The notes beneath the pieces were generated by a model, which was given only the letters and a program-made list of their open reading frames with translations, did not search any database and was not told the DNA's origin. Source: Tropicimonas marinistellae (GTDB lineage Bacteria; Pseudomonadota; Alphaproteobacteria; Rhodobacterales; Rhodobacteraceae). From it: DNA of 64,000 nucleotides. Both the position numbers and the translations under genes were made by a program. The stretch is from the NCBI RefSeq assembly GCF_001509585.1, contig NZ_LNCI01000008.1, positions 186,001 to 250,000 on the forward strand, read 5' to 3'. Shown in pieces: positions 1 to 10,232 of the stretch (the first letter of the stretch is position 1; each line of letters opens with the position of its first letter).

Positions 1-1992
1 GCGCGTTGCAGAGGGTCCGGGTTCAAGCGGCGCCGACGTTGATTGTGCCCCTGACGGTCGTGTCACTCCGGGCGATGGTTGTTCAGGAGCGGGTCCGGAC
101 CGGGTGGGCACGCGGCGGCGCGATGAAAAGGTGACCGCCGGCACTCCGGTTTCCATGGCTTGTTCGCTTGGCGGTGCTTCCGAGGTGTCTTCTTTGCACG
201 AAGGGATCGAAGCCTTCAGGGGTGCCGCAGGGTTGGTCGCGGTGGCAGCCAACGTCGAAAGCGTTCGGAACAACTGGCTGCGAAGGATGGGGCGGACCAG
301 CGTCGCGTCGACGGCTGCCTGCACCGCAGGCGCTGCAGCATTGTGTGGATCGGCGCACAAAAGGACCGTGGCCGTGTGCAAGCCCGCCCGGCGAAGTGCA
401 GCCGCGAGATCCGTGCCGGTCGTGTCGGGTAGGTGCTCATCGATCATGACGATCTGTGGCGGAGCCTCCGTCCGTAGGGCGGCGAGCGCATCGCTGCCAC
501 CGCCCGCCTGACGGACCTGCAACCCCAACTGCCGGAGTTGCTTTGTGAGGATCACCTGGTCCAAGTCGTCGCCGCTGCCGACCATCATGGCGCGCACCTG
601 TCCGGGTTCCAACCCGCGCGGAGCGGGACGCCGCGGCTCCGTCCCGGGAAGGGTTACGCCGAAGCCGAAGCAGGAGCCCTTGCCCTTCTCCGACTCAACC
701 CAGATATCTCCACCCATACGGGTTACAATCTCCCGGCTGATCGCCAGACCTAACCCCGTGCCCTCGAAGCTCCGGTTCTTGTCTTCCTCCACCTGGGCGA
801 AGGAGGCGAAGATGTGCTCCTGCATTTCCGGTTCGATACCGATCCCCGTGTCCTCCACGGTGACATGAATCTGCCAGGAGTTTTCCTCCGCCTCCATGCC
901 GACCAACCGAACGAGCACATAGCCTTTTTCCGTGAACTTCACGGCATTGCCGATGAGATTCGTCAGAACCTGCCGGATGCGGCCAGGGTCGCCGACCAGC
1001 GTCGTCGGCAAGAAGAGATCGTAGTCCACATGAAGGTCCAGCCCCTTGTCGCGCGCCATCGGAGCGACAAGGGTCAGGACTTCGTGCAGCATACGCTCCA
1101 TGTCGAACGGCTCCGGGCGCAGCGTCACGTGCTCTGCTTCCAGGCGCGAGAAATCCAGAACGTCGTTAATGATGGACAGAAGCGCTTCCCCGGAACTGCG
1201 GATCGTGCGCAGGTAGAGCCGTTGTTCTTCGTCCAACTCGCTTTCCAGCAGCAACTCGGTCATTGCCACAACCCCGTTCATTGGGGTTCGTAGTTCGTGG
1301 CTCATGTTGGCAAGGAAAGCCGACTTTGCCCGGCTCGCGGCCTCGGCGCGTGTTCTGGCCTCGCGCAGTTCCTCCTCGCGGGCAATCATCGATGTTATGT
1401 CCAGCGCCAGGCACACCATGTCGCCGTCTCGAGAGCGGCGATCCAGCATTCGGCAATACTGCCCGTTCCACAACCGGATGGTCACTTCCGGAATTTCCGG
1501 CCCATCCCATCTGTCCAGCATCTCACCGATCCAGTCGCTGGGGCTAGAATCGCCAGTATCGACAAATCCTTCATCGGTCGCGAGACGTAGGACCTCGAGG
1601 TAAGGAATTCCGGGCTGGATCGTTTCAGAGTAGTCAAAGAGTGCGAGCCAGGCAGAATTCGCGGCAATTAACCGGTCCTGCTGGTCGAATACCGCAAAAC
1701 CGTCGGCAATCGTCTCCACCGAATCCCACAATCTGCGCTCTGCCGTTTCAACCATTTCTTCGGCGCGCGCCAACTCCTCCTGGGTCTGCGCGGCGCGGTC
1801 CTTGAGTTGTTCTGCCTCGTTTCGGACAACACGCACTTCTTCCCTCTGTTCCACAATCTGATCGGAGAGTTTCAGGGCGTGTTTGGATAGTTTCCGGTTT
1901 GCCTCGAACAGTTCGCGGCTCTTGAGATCCAGAAGCCGTTCGGCTGCTAGTCGAGCCCGGCGCTCCGATGCCAGCTTGTCCGTCAGTTTCAT
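1..1992 (-). CDS. Hybrid sensor histidine kinase, 3' end cut off by window edge
   Basis: An uninterrupted frame runs leftward from an ATG at 1992 (GGAGA about 8 bases upstream) to base 1, giving 664 residues with no stop. Residues 1-105 are charged and look coiled-coil; about 110-215 form a PAS-like domain; the HisKA H-box SHELRTPMNG puts the phosphorylated His at residue 232; the ATPase domain shows NAVKFTEKG, DTGIGI near 381 and GTGLGLAI near 412. A receiver domain follows (about 467-583) with the likely phospho-acceptor Asp518 in MIDEHLPD. No membrane segment is visible, so it is probably cytoplasmic. The receiver lacks the acidic pair (VGSGD where VEDN is usual) and has Arg in place of the conserved Lys (LVRP). 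The last 80 residues are Pro/Ser-rich and look like a linker, so a further receiver or Hpt domain may lie outside the window. The signal is unknown. Confidence 0.9.
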   Translation of the reverse strand, partial: MKLTDKLASERRARLAAERLLDLKSRELFEANRKLSKHALKLSDQIVEQREEVRVVRNEAEQLKDRAAQTQEELARAEEMVETAERRLWDSVETIADGFAVFDQQDRLIAANSAWLALFDYSETIQPGIPYLEVLRLATDEGFVDTGDSSPSDWIGEMLDRWDGPEIPEVTIRLWNGQYCRMLDRRSRDGDMVCLALDITSMIAREEELREARTRAEAASRAKSAFLANMSHELRTPMNGVVAMTELLLESELDEEQRLYLRTIRSSGEALLSIINDVLDFSRLEAEHVTLRPEPFDMERMLHEVLTLVAPMARDKGLDLHVDYDLFLPTTLVGDPGRIRQVLTNLIGNAVKFTEKGYVLVRLVGMEAEENSWQIHVTVEDTGIGIEPEMQEHIFASFAQVEEDKNRSFEGTGLGLAISREIVTRMGGDIWVESEKGKGSCFGFGVTLPGTEPRRPAPRGLEPGQVRAMMVGSGDDLDQVILTKQLRQLGLQVRQAGGGSDALAALRTEAPPQIVMIDEHLPDTTGTDLAAALRRAGLHTATVLLCADPHNAAAPAVQAAVDATLVRPILRSQLFRTLSTLAATATNPAAPLKASIPSCKEDTSEAPPSEQAMETGVPAVTFSSRRRVPTRSGPAPEQPSPGVTRPSGAQSTSAPLEPGPSATR

Positions 1993-2163
1993 CGTCCGAA
2001 TCTCCAAGGGGGCGGCAACAGGGCCGGGGGCCTTGCGAAGATCCTGACGTGACTAGGTGAAAGGAGATTTAATCGGCGCGGGATACGTCGTGGGGAATCG
2101 TTGTCAAACGGGACCGCGCCGTGCGACCGTTAAAGCAAGATCATTTCAGGGAGCAGATTTCCC

Positions 2164-5100
2164 ATGCGCCGCATCCTGACGCCCGTTCTCATTCTCGCTG
2201 CCGCAATTATTCATCCGATCTCGACGGCTGCGCAACCGGCTGAGGATACCATTCCTCAGCGTCGGGTGATTGTGGAGCGGGACATGGATTATTACGGCGC
2301 GGACCTACGGGCGTTGTTTGACACGACCTATGAGGCATGTCGTAACGCCTGCCTGAATGACGCGGCCTGCACTGCATTCACGTTCAACGGGCGATCGAAC
2401 AGTTGTTTTCCCAAGCGGGAGATGATCCGGCGGGAGCCGTACGAAGGGGCGCTGTCCGCCATCGTGGTCAATAGGCCACCGGGGGTGATGGAACGGGCAC
2501 GGCTCCGAGCCGCCGAACTTCCGTTCATTCAATCCGGCGATCTCGAATTTGCCCGGGCTGAGGCTGAGGAACTGCCGCGCAGACATATCGTTGGTGGCTG
2601 GACGGTCGAGGCACTGGAGGCAGCTGTGCGCGAGGCACAGGACCGGGGCGATGCGGCCGCGGCAATGCGTTGGGCGGGCGGCGCCGTCGTCCTGACTGAT
2701 CGACCGGATCATTGGCTGGATTACGCGCGGCACGCACTTCAGGCAACGGGCGGTGACAGGTCGCAAACGCGGCGCCTTCGAGCGCGTGCCTTGCCGGCGA
2801 CGATAAACGCATACCTCCGTGCGGCCGCTCCCACCCTGCGCGGAGAAATCCTGCAGACAATGGCCGAAGCTCTTGAGGCGGCGAACCGGGGGCCTGCGGC
2901 CATACCGGCCCTTCGACTGGCAGAATCCGTCGCACCGAACCCGCGGGTATCCGCGGCCCTGGATCGGGCAATCGGGGCGTACGGATTCCGTATTGTCGAT
3001 CACGAGGTACACAGCGATATCGCCGCGCCCGAATTCTGCGTGACGTTCAGCGAAGCGCTGGACGAAGGTACGGATTATGCACCCTATCTCCGGGTTCCGG
3101 GCGAAAGCCTTTCGGTCGAGGCTGACGGGCGGCAGATCTGCGTTGGTGGTCTCGAACACGGTCGCCGATATTCGGCATCTTTCCGCGCGGGCCTGCCCTC
3201 CACATCGGGCGAGCGGATGCTGCGGGACGTTTCGCTCAATATCTACGTTCGCGATCGTGCACCGTCGGCGCGGTTTCCGGGCCGGGCCTTCGTTCTGCCG
3301 CGGGTACCAGACGCCGCCCTGCCGATCGTCACGGTCAACTTGTCGGAGGTTGAACTGACCCTTCGGCGGGTGAGTGACCGCAATCTGATCCAGATGATCC
3401 AGGATAACCTGTTCGGTCAGCCGCTATCAGAATGGGAGGACCGGCGCTTCGCGGACTCGCTGGCCGAGGAGGTCTGGTCCGGCACCGGAGAGGTGGCGTC
3501 TGCACTCAACAAGGATGTCACGACGCTTCTGCCGATGACCGATGCGGTCGACGGCCTTCCTCCCGGGCTCTATGTCCTCAGAGCGGCTGTTCCCGGCACG
3601 GAAGCCCATGAGTTGGCGCCAGCGACGCAGTGGTTCGTGATTTCCGATATTGGTCTGTCGAGCATGAGCGGTGTGGACGGGTTACACGTTTTCGCGCGCG
3701 GGCTTGGCAGCGCCGAACCGCTCGCCGGGGCGGAAGCCTCTCTCGTGTCGCGGTCCAACCGCGTGCTCGCGGTCGCCGAGATGGATGACCAGGGCTACGC
3801 GCATTTTGCGCCCGGCCTGATGACAGGGCACGGAGGGGCATCGCCGGCGCTCGTAGTCGTTCGCCGTGGTACCGAGGATATGGCCTTCCTGCCGTTGACG
3901 GACCCCGAGTTCGACCTTTCCGACCGGGGCGTGGAGGGCCGCCCGGCGGCAGGACCGATAGACGTTTTCCTCGCAACGGATCGCGGCGCCTATCGCGCGG
4001 GCGAGACCGTCCACGCCACAGTGCTTGCCCGTGACGGAAATGCGCGCGCTATCGACATGCTGCCGTTGACCGCCGTCCTGACACGTCCCGACGGTGTGGA
4101 ATACAGCCGCGTTGTGAGTGACGGAGGCCGTGTTGGCGGGCACGTCTTTTCGCTTTCGGTCGGGGCGACTGTGCCGCGTGGGACCTGGCGACTGGCAATC
4201 CACGCTGACCCGGAGATGCCGGCACTCGCCAGCCAGACGGTGCTGGTCGAGGATTTCCTGCCTGAACGGATCGACGTGAACTTGCAGTTGCCAGATACAG
4301 AGTTTGGCTTGATGGACAGCCCGCTGCTGCAGGTGTCCGCAACGTACCTTTTCGGTGCGCCGGGTGGCGACCTGCCAGTCGAAGGAGAGGTGCAACTGCG
4401 CGCTGCCGACGGCATTCGAGGCTTTCCCGGATTCCGGTTTGGTCTGCACGATGCGCCTTTCTCACCACACATGGCGGTGCTGGCCGCCGCTCGTACGAAT
4501 GACGTGGGCGAAGCAGAGTTCCCGGTCGAGTTTCCGCAAGTCGATGCGCCAAACGGCCCGTTGGAAGCACATGTCACAGTGCGAGTCGCCGAAGGCTCGG
4601 GCCGCCCTGTGGAACGTCGTCTGGTCCGTGCGCTGGCTCCGGCGGCTCCGCTTGTCGGAATCCGCCCGGCGTTCGATGGCGTTGTGCCGGAAGGAACCGA
4701 GGCGATCTTCGACCTGATCGCCGTGGGTACGAGTGGGGCTGCAATGCCCATGCGGGTTTCCTGGAAGCTGAACCGGATCGAAACCCGTTATCAGTGGTTC
4801 TCACAATACGGAAACTGGGACTGGGAACCCGTTACCCGGCGCAGCCCGGTTGCGTCCGGCGAAGCTATGCTCGGCGTTGATCCTGTTCGCGTCGCGGCTC
4901 CGGTCGACTGGGGGCGCTACGAGTTAGTCGTGGAACGCAGCGACGGCCCTTACGTGGCTTCGTCGGTCGACTTCCATGCGGGCTGGTTCGCGCCGGCAGA
5001 CGCTTCGTCGACGCCGGACATGCTCGAGGTATCGCTCGACAAACCCGCCTATCTACCGGGTGAAACGGCGTATCTTCGCGTTGTCCCTCGGCAGGCGGGA

Positions 5101-7623
5101 AAGGCCCTGGTGACAGTCGTTTCCAACCGGCTGATCGCAATGAAGACGCTGGAGCTCCCGGCGGGGGAGACCGTAGTCGACCTGCCCGTGACGGATGATT
5201 GGGGCGCTGGCGCCTACGTCACCGCGTCGTTTTTCCGCCCGCTCGACGGGGATGCCGACGTGCCGGCGGCGCGCGGGCCGGTAAGGGCGCTCGGTCTGGC
5301 GCATGCGGCAATCGACCCTGGCGCCGCGCGGCTCAACGCAACCTTTGATGTGCCGTCCACGGCGCCCCCGCGCGCGCCCCTTGACGTGGCGCTGAGGGTG
5401 GAGGGGATCGCACCCGGTACGGAAGCCTTCGCCACGATTGCTGCCGTCGATCAGGGGATCCTGAACCTCACCGGTCATCAGCCGCCCGACGCCTCTGGCT
5501 ACTACTTCGGTCAGCGAAAACTCGGAATGGGGCTGCGCGACCTCTACGGCCGGCTGATCGACGGACGGACCGGCGTGCGTGGGCGCATTCGATCCGGTGG
5601 CGACGCCATGGCAGAGATGCGCATGCAGAGTCCGCCGCCCACCGAGGACTTGGTGGCGTTTTTTTCCGGCCCTGTCGAGGTCGGGACAGACGGCTATGCG
5701 CGGGCACGGTTCAACCTTCCGGCCTTTAATGGGCAGGTAAAACTGATGGCTGTCGTGTGGAGCGCCGACGCGGTTGGCGAGGCATCGGCAGATGTCCTGG
5801 TGCGCGATCCGGTGGTGCTCACAGCGTCGCTGCCCCGGTTCCTGGCGCCGGGGGATGATAGCCGATTGCTGGTTGAGTTTACGCAGGCAGAGGGAGCAAC
5901 CGGGACTACGCACCTGTCACTCGCAGCCGATGGGATAGTACTCGACACAAGTGCCGTGCCCGCGGAGATTTCTCTGTCCGAAGGGGCGACAGAGCGGCTG
6001 GCAGTGCCGATGCAGGCGGAGGCATCGGGAGTTGCCACCATCGACATCGCGTTGGTGACACCCGGCGGCGATCGACTGGAGAAAAACCTGACACTTCCGA
6101 TCGTGGTCAACGATCCGGAAAGCGCGCGGACCTCCCGTTTCTCCCTCGCGCCGGGCGCGCGGTTCTCCCTGTCGACAGACGTCTTCGCCGGGTTTGTTCC
6201 CGGTACCGGGTCAGCCACGCTGGCGATTGGCCCGCTGGGGCGGTTCGATGCACCGGGTCTCTTGCGGGCGCTCGATCGGTATCCCTATGGATGTACCGAG
6301 CAGGTCACAAGCCAAGCGTTGCCTTTGCTCTACTTCGATCACGTTTCGCGCGCGATGGGACTCGGCAATGGCGAGACGGTTACAGAGCGGATTGGGCAGG
6401 CCGTCGACACCGTGCTTTCGAGGCAATCCACAAGCGGTGGGTTCGGCCTTTGGCACCCGGGCGAAGACGACTTCTGGCTGGATGCGTATGTTACGGATTT
6501 CCTGGCGCGTGTGCGAACGCATGGGCATACCGTCCCTGAGCGCGCCTTTTCCCAGGCGCTGGACAACCTGCGCAACAAGTTGAACTACGCGCCGGACTTC
6601 GAGACCGGAGGCGAGGACGTGGCTTATGCGTTGTTCGTGCTGGCTCGCGAAGGAGCGGTGCCCGTCGGCGATCTGAGGTACTATGCAGACGTGAAGGGTC
6701 GGGCGTTTGCAACGCCGCTGGCCATGGCGCAACTCGGCGCGGCGTTGGCGCTCTACGGTGACCAAACCCGTGCGGATCGCATGTTCGCCTTTGCTGCCGA
6801 CCAGCTCCTGTCCTCAATGCAGGACGAGGCGACGCCGCTTTGGCGGGCCGACTACGGTACCAACCTACGGGATCGTGCCGGTGTTCTCGCCCTGGCTTCG
6901 GAAGCTGGAACCATGGCAGTCGACCGCGAGCTGCTTTCGCAAACTGTCACGTCGATCGGCCGACCACGCTCAACACAAGAAGCTGCCTGGTCGCTGCTTG
7001 CGGCCCATGCTCTGATTGAGTCCGACAGTGCCGATTTCCTGATCGACGGCCAACCCGCGTCCGGACCTCTGGTGCGCATGTTGGAGGATAGCACCGCAGT
7101 CGCCCCCGTTGTCGTTACCAATGCGTCGAACAGGACAGCAGAACTCACATTGACGACGTTTGGCGTGCCGATCCAACCGGAACTCCGCGGCGGCAACGGC
7201 TATGCAATCGAGCGAGCGTATTTCACCATGGATGGCGTGCCGGCCTCTCCCGAGCAGGTGCCGCTGGGCACGCGCTTGGTGAGCGTGCTCACCGTCACGC
7301 CCTTCGATATGGTCGAGGCACGGCTCATGGTGGTGGACCCGTTACCGGCTGGGTTTGAGATCGACAATCCGAGCCTCGTACGCGGCGGCGACATCCGGCA
7401 GCTACCATGGCTGGAAACCGCAGATACGCGCACTGCCGAGTTTCGTGCGGATCGGTTTCTTGCTGCCGTCGACTGGCGGTCCGGCGAGCCGTTCCGCTTG
7501 GCCTACATCGTTCGGGCCATCACGCCGGGTAGCTACCACCACCCGGCGGCCAGCGTGGAGGACATGTACCGCCCGCAATTCCGCGGCCGGTCTGACAGCG
7601 GCCGGGTTATGGTGGTACCGTGA
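2164..7623 (+). CDS. Bacterial alpha-2-macroglobulin (YfhM-like) with N-terminal PAN/Apple domain
   Basis: 1819 residues, close to the usual length of bacterial YfhM-type macroglobulins. A signal peptide of about 23 residues ends near STAAQ. A Cys-rich PAN/Apple-like segment (about 36-90, CRNACLND) follows. An MG2-like macroglobulin segment starts near residue 599 (DVFLATDRGAYRAG), and the A2M core starts near 1158. The thioester bait motif is C1377-T-E-Q1380 in YGCTEQVTSQ, so the covalent protease-trapping chemistry should be intact. There is no clear lipobox, so it may be soluble in the periplasm. It is expected to trap proteases that breach the outer membrane. The next gene starts inside its stop codon (GTGA overlap) and encodes PBP1C, the classic partner for wall repair. 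The AGGGAG upstream of the ATG supports this start. Confidence 0.93.
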   Translation: MRRILTPVLILAAAIIHPISTAAQPAEDTIPQRRVIVERDMDYYGADLRALFDTTYEACRNACLNDAACTAFTFNGRSNSCFPKREMIRREPYEGALSAIVVNRPPGVMERARLRAAELPFIQSGDLEFARAEAEELPRRHIVGGWTVEALEAAVREAQDRGDAAAAMRWAGGAVVLTDRPDHWLDYARHALQATGGDRSQTRRLRARALPATINAYLRAAAPTLRGEILQTMAEALEAANRGPAAIPALRLAESVAPNPRVSAALDRAIGAYGFRIVDHEVHSDIAAPEFCVTFSEALDEGTDYAPYLRVPGESLSVEADGRQICVGGLEHGRRYSASFRAGLPSTSGERMLRDVSLNIYVRDRAPSARFPGRAFVLPRVPDAALPIVTVNLSEVELTLRRVSDRNLIQMIQDNLFGQPLSEWEDRRFADSLAEEVWSGTGEVASALNKDVTTLLPMTDAVDGLPPGLYVLRAAVPGTEAHELAPATQWFVISDIGLSSMSGVDGLHVFARGLGSAEPLAGAEASLVSRSNRVLAVAEMDDQGYAHFAPGLMTGHGGASPALVVVRRGTEDMAFLPLTDPEFDLSDRGVEGRPAAGPIDVFLATDRGAYRAGETVHATVLARDGNARAIDMLPLTAVLTRPDGVEYSRVVSDGGRVGGHVFSLSVGATVPRGTWRLAIHADPEMPALASQTVLVEDFLPERIDVNLQLPDTEFGLMDSPLLQVSATYLFGAPGGDLPVEGEVQLRAADGIRGFPGFRFGLHDAPFSPHMAVLAAARTNDVGEAEFPVEFPQVDAPNGPLEAHVTVRVAEGSGRPVERRLVRALAPAAPLVGIRPAFDGVVPEGTEAIFDLIAVGTSGAAMPMRVSWKLNRIETRYQWFSQYGNWDWEPVTRRSPVASGEAMLGVDPVRVAAPVDWGRYELVVERSDGPYVASSVDFHAGWFAPADASSTPDMLEVSLDKPAYLPGETAYLRVVPRQAGKALVTVVSNRLIAMKTLELPAGETVVDLPVTDDWGAGAYVTASFFRPLDGDADVPAARGPVRALGLAHAAIDPGAARLNATFDVPSTAPPRAPLDVALRVEGIAPGTEAFATIAAVDQGILNLTGHQPPDASGYYFGQRKLGMGLRDLYGRLIDGRTGVRGRIRSGGDAMAEMRMQSPPPTEDLVAFFSGPVEVGTDGYARARFNLPAFNGQVKLMAVVWSADAVGEASADVLVRDPVVLTASLPRFLAPGDDSRLLVEFTQAEGATGTTHLSLAADGIVLDTSAVPAEISLSEGATERLAVPMQAEASGVATIDIALVTPGGDRLEKNLTLPIVVNDPESARTSRFSLAPGARFSLSTDVFAGFVPGTGSATLAIGPLGRFDAPGLLRALDRYPYGCTEQVTSQALPLLYFDHVSRAMGLGNGETVTERIGQAVDTVLSRQSTSGGFGLWHPGEDDFWLDAYVTDFLARVRTHGHTVPERAFSQALDNLRNKLNYAPDFETGGEDVAYALFVLAREGAVPVGDLRYYADVKGRAFATPLAMAQLGAALALYGDQTRADRMFAFAADQLLSSMQDEATPLWRADYGTNLRDRAGVLALASEAGTMAVDRELLSQTVTSIGRPRSTQEAAWSLLAAHALIESDSADFLIDGQPASGPLVRMLEDSTAVAPVVVTNASNRTAELTLTTFGVPIQPELRGGNGYAIERAYFTMDGVPASPEQVPLGTRLVSVLTVTPFDMVEARLMVVDPLPAGFEIDNPSLVRGGDIRQLPWLETADTRTAEFRADRFLAAVDWRSGEPFRLAYIVRAITPGSYHHPAASVEDMYRPQFRGRSDSGRVMVVP

Positions 7624-9659
7624 GGCGCCACGGAGTGCTGCTGCTGGCGCTGCTGCTTTTTCTGACGGCGGCGCTGAGGGACGCAGTCGATCGCTGGATC
7701 GTTGCCACCGAATTGCCGGTGCTCGTGTCCGAGACCTCCGTCGAGGTTCTGGATCGCGAGGGCCGCCTGCTACGGGCTTTCACCGTGGAGGACGGTCGCT
7801 GGCGGCTCGCTACCCGCCCGGACCGGGTCGACCCGCTCTATTTCCAGATGCTTGTGACCTACGAGGACAAACGGTTTTACCGGCATCGGGGCGTGGATTG
7901 GCTGGCGATGGCTCGGGCGGCGGGCCAAGCGCTCCGGTATGGGGAGGTTGTGTCCGGTGGCTCAACACTGACCATGCAGGTGGCGCGGCTACTCGAAAAC
8001 GGAACGACCGGCGAGGTGAGGGGCAAGTTGCGGCAGATGCGGGTGGCGCTTGCATTGGAACGCGAGCTGTCGAAAGACCAGATTCTCGCACTCTATGTCG
8101 ACCGTGCGCCATTCGGGGGAAACCTCGAAGGACTACGCGCAGCAACGCTTGCGTATTTCGGCAAGGAACCAAGGCGGCTCACACCGGCACAGGTGGCGCT
8201 CCTGGTCGCGCTGCCGCAATCGCCAGGGACCCGGCGACCGGATCGCGGACACGCGCGCGCTACCGAAGCCCGCGACAGGGTATTGTCGCGAATGGTGCGC
8301 GCCGGCGTTCTCTCAGCGGAGGCGTCCCGGGCGGCACGTGGCACACCCGTACCGATGGTTCGGCGGCCATTTCCCGCACATGCCCCGCACCTTGCCGAGC
8401 GGTTGCGAGCGGAGCATCCGTTGCGGAGCATTCATGCCACCACGCTGGACCGAGACCTGCAGATCGCGCTGGAGTATCTGGCGGCCGAGGTCGCGGCGGG
8501 CGCTGGAGAACGTTTGTCAGCGGCAATCATGGTGGCCGATCATCGGACGGGCGCGGTGCTCGCCAGCGTTGGTTCGGCCGGGTACGTCGATGAAAGGCGT
8601 GGTGGCTGGGTCGACATGACCCGCGCCCTGAGGTCCCCAGGATCTACCCTGAAACCGCTTGTCTACGGCCTCGCCTTCGACCTTGGTCTCGCGCATCCCC
8701 AAACATTGATCGAGGATCGTCCGGTTGCATTCGGCGGTTACGCGCCAGGCAATTTCGACGGGCAGTTTCGTGGCACGGTACGGGTGTCACAAGCTCTTCA
8801 GCTTTCGCTCAACGTTCCTGTCGTGCAACTTGCGGAAGCGATCGGCCCGCCACGCCTGATGGCGCGGTTGCGGCGGGCTGGCGTGGCGCCGGTTCTGCCA
8901 AACGGCACGCCCGGGTTGGCCGTCGCACTCGGCGGAGTCGGCGTGACACTTGAAGATCTCTTGAGACTCTACGGATCACTGGCCCGCGGCGGCCGCGTGA
9001 TGCCTCTGCATACGAGTGTGACGGATGCGCCCCTGCCGTCGCCTCGGCTGGTGTTGTCACCCGAATCCGCTTGGCAAGTCGGGCACATCCTCTCTGGGGT
9101 CGCCCCGCCTCCACATGCCGCAAGGGTGAAACTCGCGTACAAGACCGGCACGAGCTACGGCCACCGCGATGCCTGGGCGTTGGGATATGACGGGCGGCAT
9201 GTCGTCGGCGTCTGGATCGGCCGACCGGATGGCACTTCCGTTCCCGGGGCATTCGGTGGCGCCTTGGCGGCGCCGGCGTTGTTTCAGGTTTTCGACATCG
9301 TTGGATCTCGCACTGTGCCACTGCCACCGCCGCCACCGAGTGTTCTGCTCGTACCCACGGCCGAACTACCGCGGCCACTGCAGCGGTTTCGTCTGCGCAA
9401 CGCGGCCTTCACCACACCCGCCGACGCGCCGAAACTGGCCTTTCCACCCGACGGTGCGGAGGTGCATGCGCCGGAGGGGCTGGTTCTCAAGGTCCGGGAT
9501 GGGACGCCGCCATTCACTTGGCTGGTCAACGGAGCGCCACTGGTGCGGCAGACGCGCGCACGTGAGAGCATTGTGGACGTCGAGGGTCCGGGCTCCGTCA
9601 CACTCTCGGTCATAGATTCCGCCGGGCGTGCGGCCCGCGGTTCCGTGACGCTCAGATAG
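7620..9659 (+). CDS. pbpC: Penicillin-binding protein 1C (bifunctional glycosyltransferase/transpeptidase)
   Basis: 679 residues starting at a GTG that overlaps the macroglobulin stop. There is an N-terminal membrane anchor (about 1-22). The GT51 glycosyltransferase has the catalytic Glu82 in YEDKRFYRHRG and the GGSTLTMQ motif. The transpeptidase has Ser342 and Lys345 (SPGSTLKP) and Lys508 in KTGTSYG. The C-terminal domain from about 590 to 679 resembles the BiPBP_C beta domain that marks PBP1C. It polymerises and may cross-link peptidoglycan in the periplasm. The coupled A2M-pbpC arrangement matches the known pair thought to repair the wall after protease attack. Confidence 0.95.
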   Translation: MRRHGVLLLALLLFLTAALRDAVDRWIVATELPVLVSETSVEVLDREGRLLRAFTVEDGRWRLATRPDRVDPLYFQMLVTYEDKRFYRHRGVDWLAMARAAGQALRYGEVVSGGSTLTMQVARLLENGTTGEVRGKLRQMRVALALERELSKDQILALYVDRAPFGGNLEGLRAATLAYFGKEPRRLTPAQVALLVALPQSPGTRRPDRGHARATEARDRVLSRMVRAGVLSAEASRAARGTPVPMVRRPFPAHAPHLAERLRAEHPLRSIHATTLDRDLQIALEYLAAEVAAGAGERLSAAIMVADHRTGAVLASVGSAGYVDERRGGWVDMTRALRSPGSTLKPLVYGLAFDLGLAHPQTLIEDRPVAFGGYAPGNFDGQFRGTVRVSQALQLSLNVPVVQLAEAIGPPRLMARLRRAGVAPVLPNGTPGLAVALGGVGVTLEDLLRLYGSLARGGRVMPLHTSVTDAPLPSPRLVLSPESAWQVGHILSGVAPPPHAARVKLAYKTGTSYGHRDAWALGYDGRHVVGVWIGRPDGTSVPGAFGGALAAPALFQVFDIVGSRTVPLPPPPPSVLLVPTAELPRPLQRFRLRNAAFTTPADAPKLAFPPDGAEVHAPEGLVLKVRDGTPPFTWLVNGAPLVRQTRARESIVDVEGPGSVTLSVIDSAGRAARGSVTLR

Positions 9660-9689
9660 ACATCGCGGTTGCCGGACGGTTCTGCGGTC

Positions 9690-10127
9690 TCAGTCGGTTT
9701 GGTCGGACTTCTGCGCCAGCCTCGCCATCCCGTCGGTAAGACCCTCTGCGGAGGGACCCAACCGTGCAAGGAGCTCCTCCTGATACGACCGCGCCATTTC
9801 ACTCAACTCCGTCATCATCTGGTGCCCGGCCTCAGTAAGAGTGAGAGTCACAAGCCGCCCATCGTCCGGGTTGGCTTCCTTGCGGATGTAGCCGGCCTCT
9901 TCCAACCGGGTTGCTGCGCGGGAAACCCGCGATTTGTCCATATCGACACGCCGGTGGATTTCCCGGACGCTGACCGGTCCGGAATGTGCCAGATGCGCCA
10001 CGACCCGCCACTCCGGGCGTGAAATCCCGTACCGCTCGTGGTAGCGGCGCGAAAACTCGCGGCTCACCCGACCGGTGAGAACGGCGAGGCGATAGGGCAG
10101 GAAGGTCTCGAGGTCGAATGCGCTCAC
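9690..10127 (-). CDS. MarR-family transcriptional regulator
   Basis: 145 residues from a GTG start preceded by a GAAGAGA ribosome site. The winged helix-turn-helix is clear: the recognition helix is near [15 protein letters not shown] and the wing near [13 protein letters not shown]. Helices flanking it would form the dimer interface. It is convergent with pbpC (30 bases between the stops) and divergent from kbl, with 127 bases between the two starts. That shared region holds two perfect inverted repeats at 10153-10168 and 10223-10232, so it is a reasonable candidate regulator of itself and of the kbl operon. The ligand is not evident. Confidence 0.88.
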   Translation of the reverse strand: MSAFDLETFLPYRLAVLTGRVSREFSRRYHERYGISRPEWRVVAHLAHSGPVSVREIHRRVDMDKSRVSRAATRLEEAGYIRKEANPDDGRLVTLTLTEAGHQMMTELSEMARSYQEELLARLGPSAEGLTDGMARLAQKSDQTD

Positions 10128-10152
10128 GGGGGGTCTCTTCTACAAGGTGCCC

Positions 10153-10168
10153 CTTTGCTGCGGCAAAG
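10153..10168. promoter_or_regulatory. Inverted repeat in the marR/kbl divergent region
   Basis: Perfect 6-base arms CTTTGC (10153-10158) and GCAAAG (10163-10168) around TGCG, about 25 bases upstream of the marR start. This size and position would suit a MarR dimer operator, but no binding evidence exists. Confidence 0.35.
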
Positions 10169-10222
10169 CCGCGAATACGTCAAGCGGGCTCGCCATTTCG
10201 CGACATTCCGGCCACGATAGAA

Positions 10223-10232
10223 TGCGATCGCA
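10223..10232. promoter_or_regulatory. Perfect 10-base palindrome before kbl
   Basis: TGCGATCGCA is perfectly self-complementary and ends 22 bases before the kbl ATG. It could be a regulator site or part of the kbl leader. Short palindromes of this kind also occur by chance in GC-rich DNA. Confidence 0.25.
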
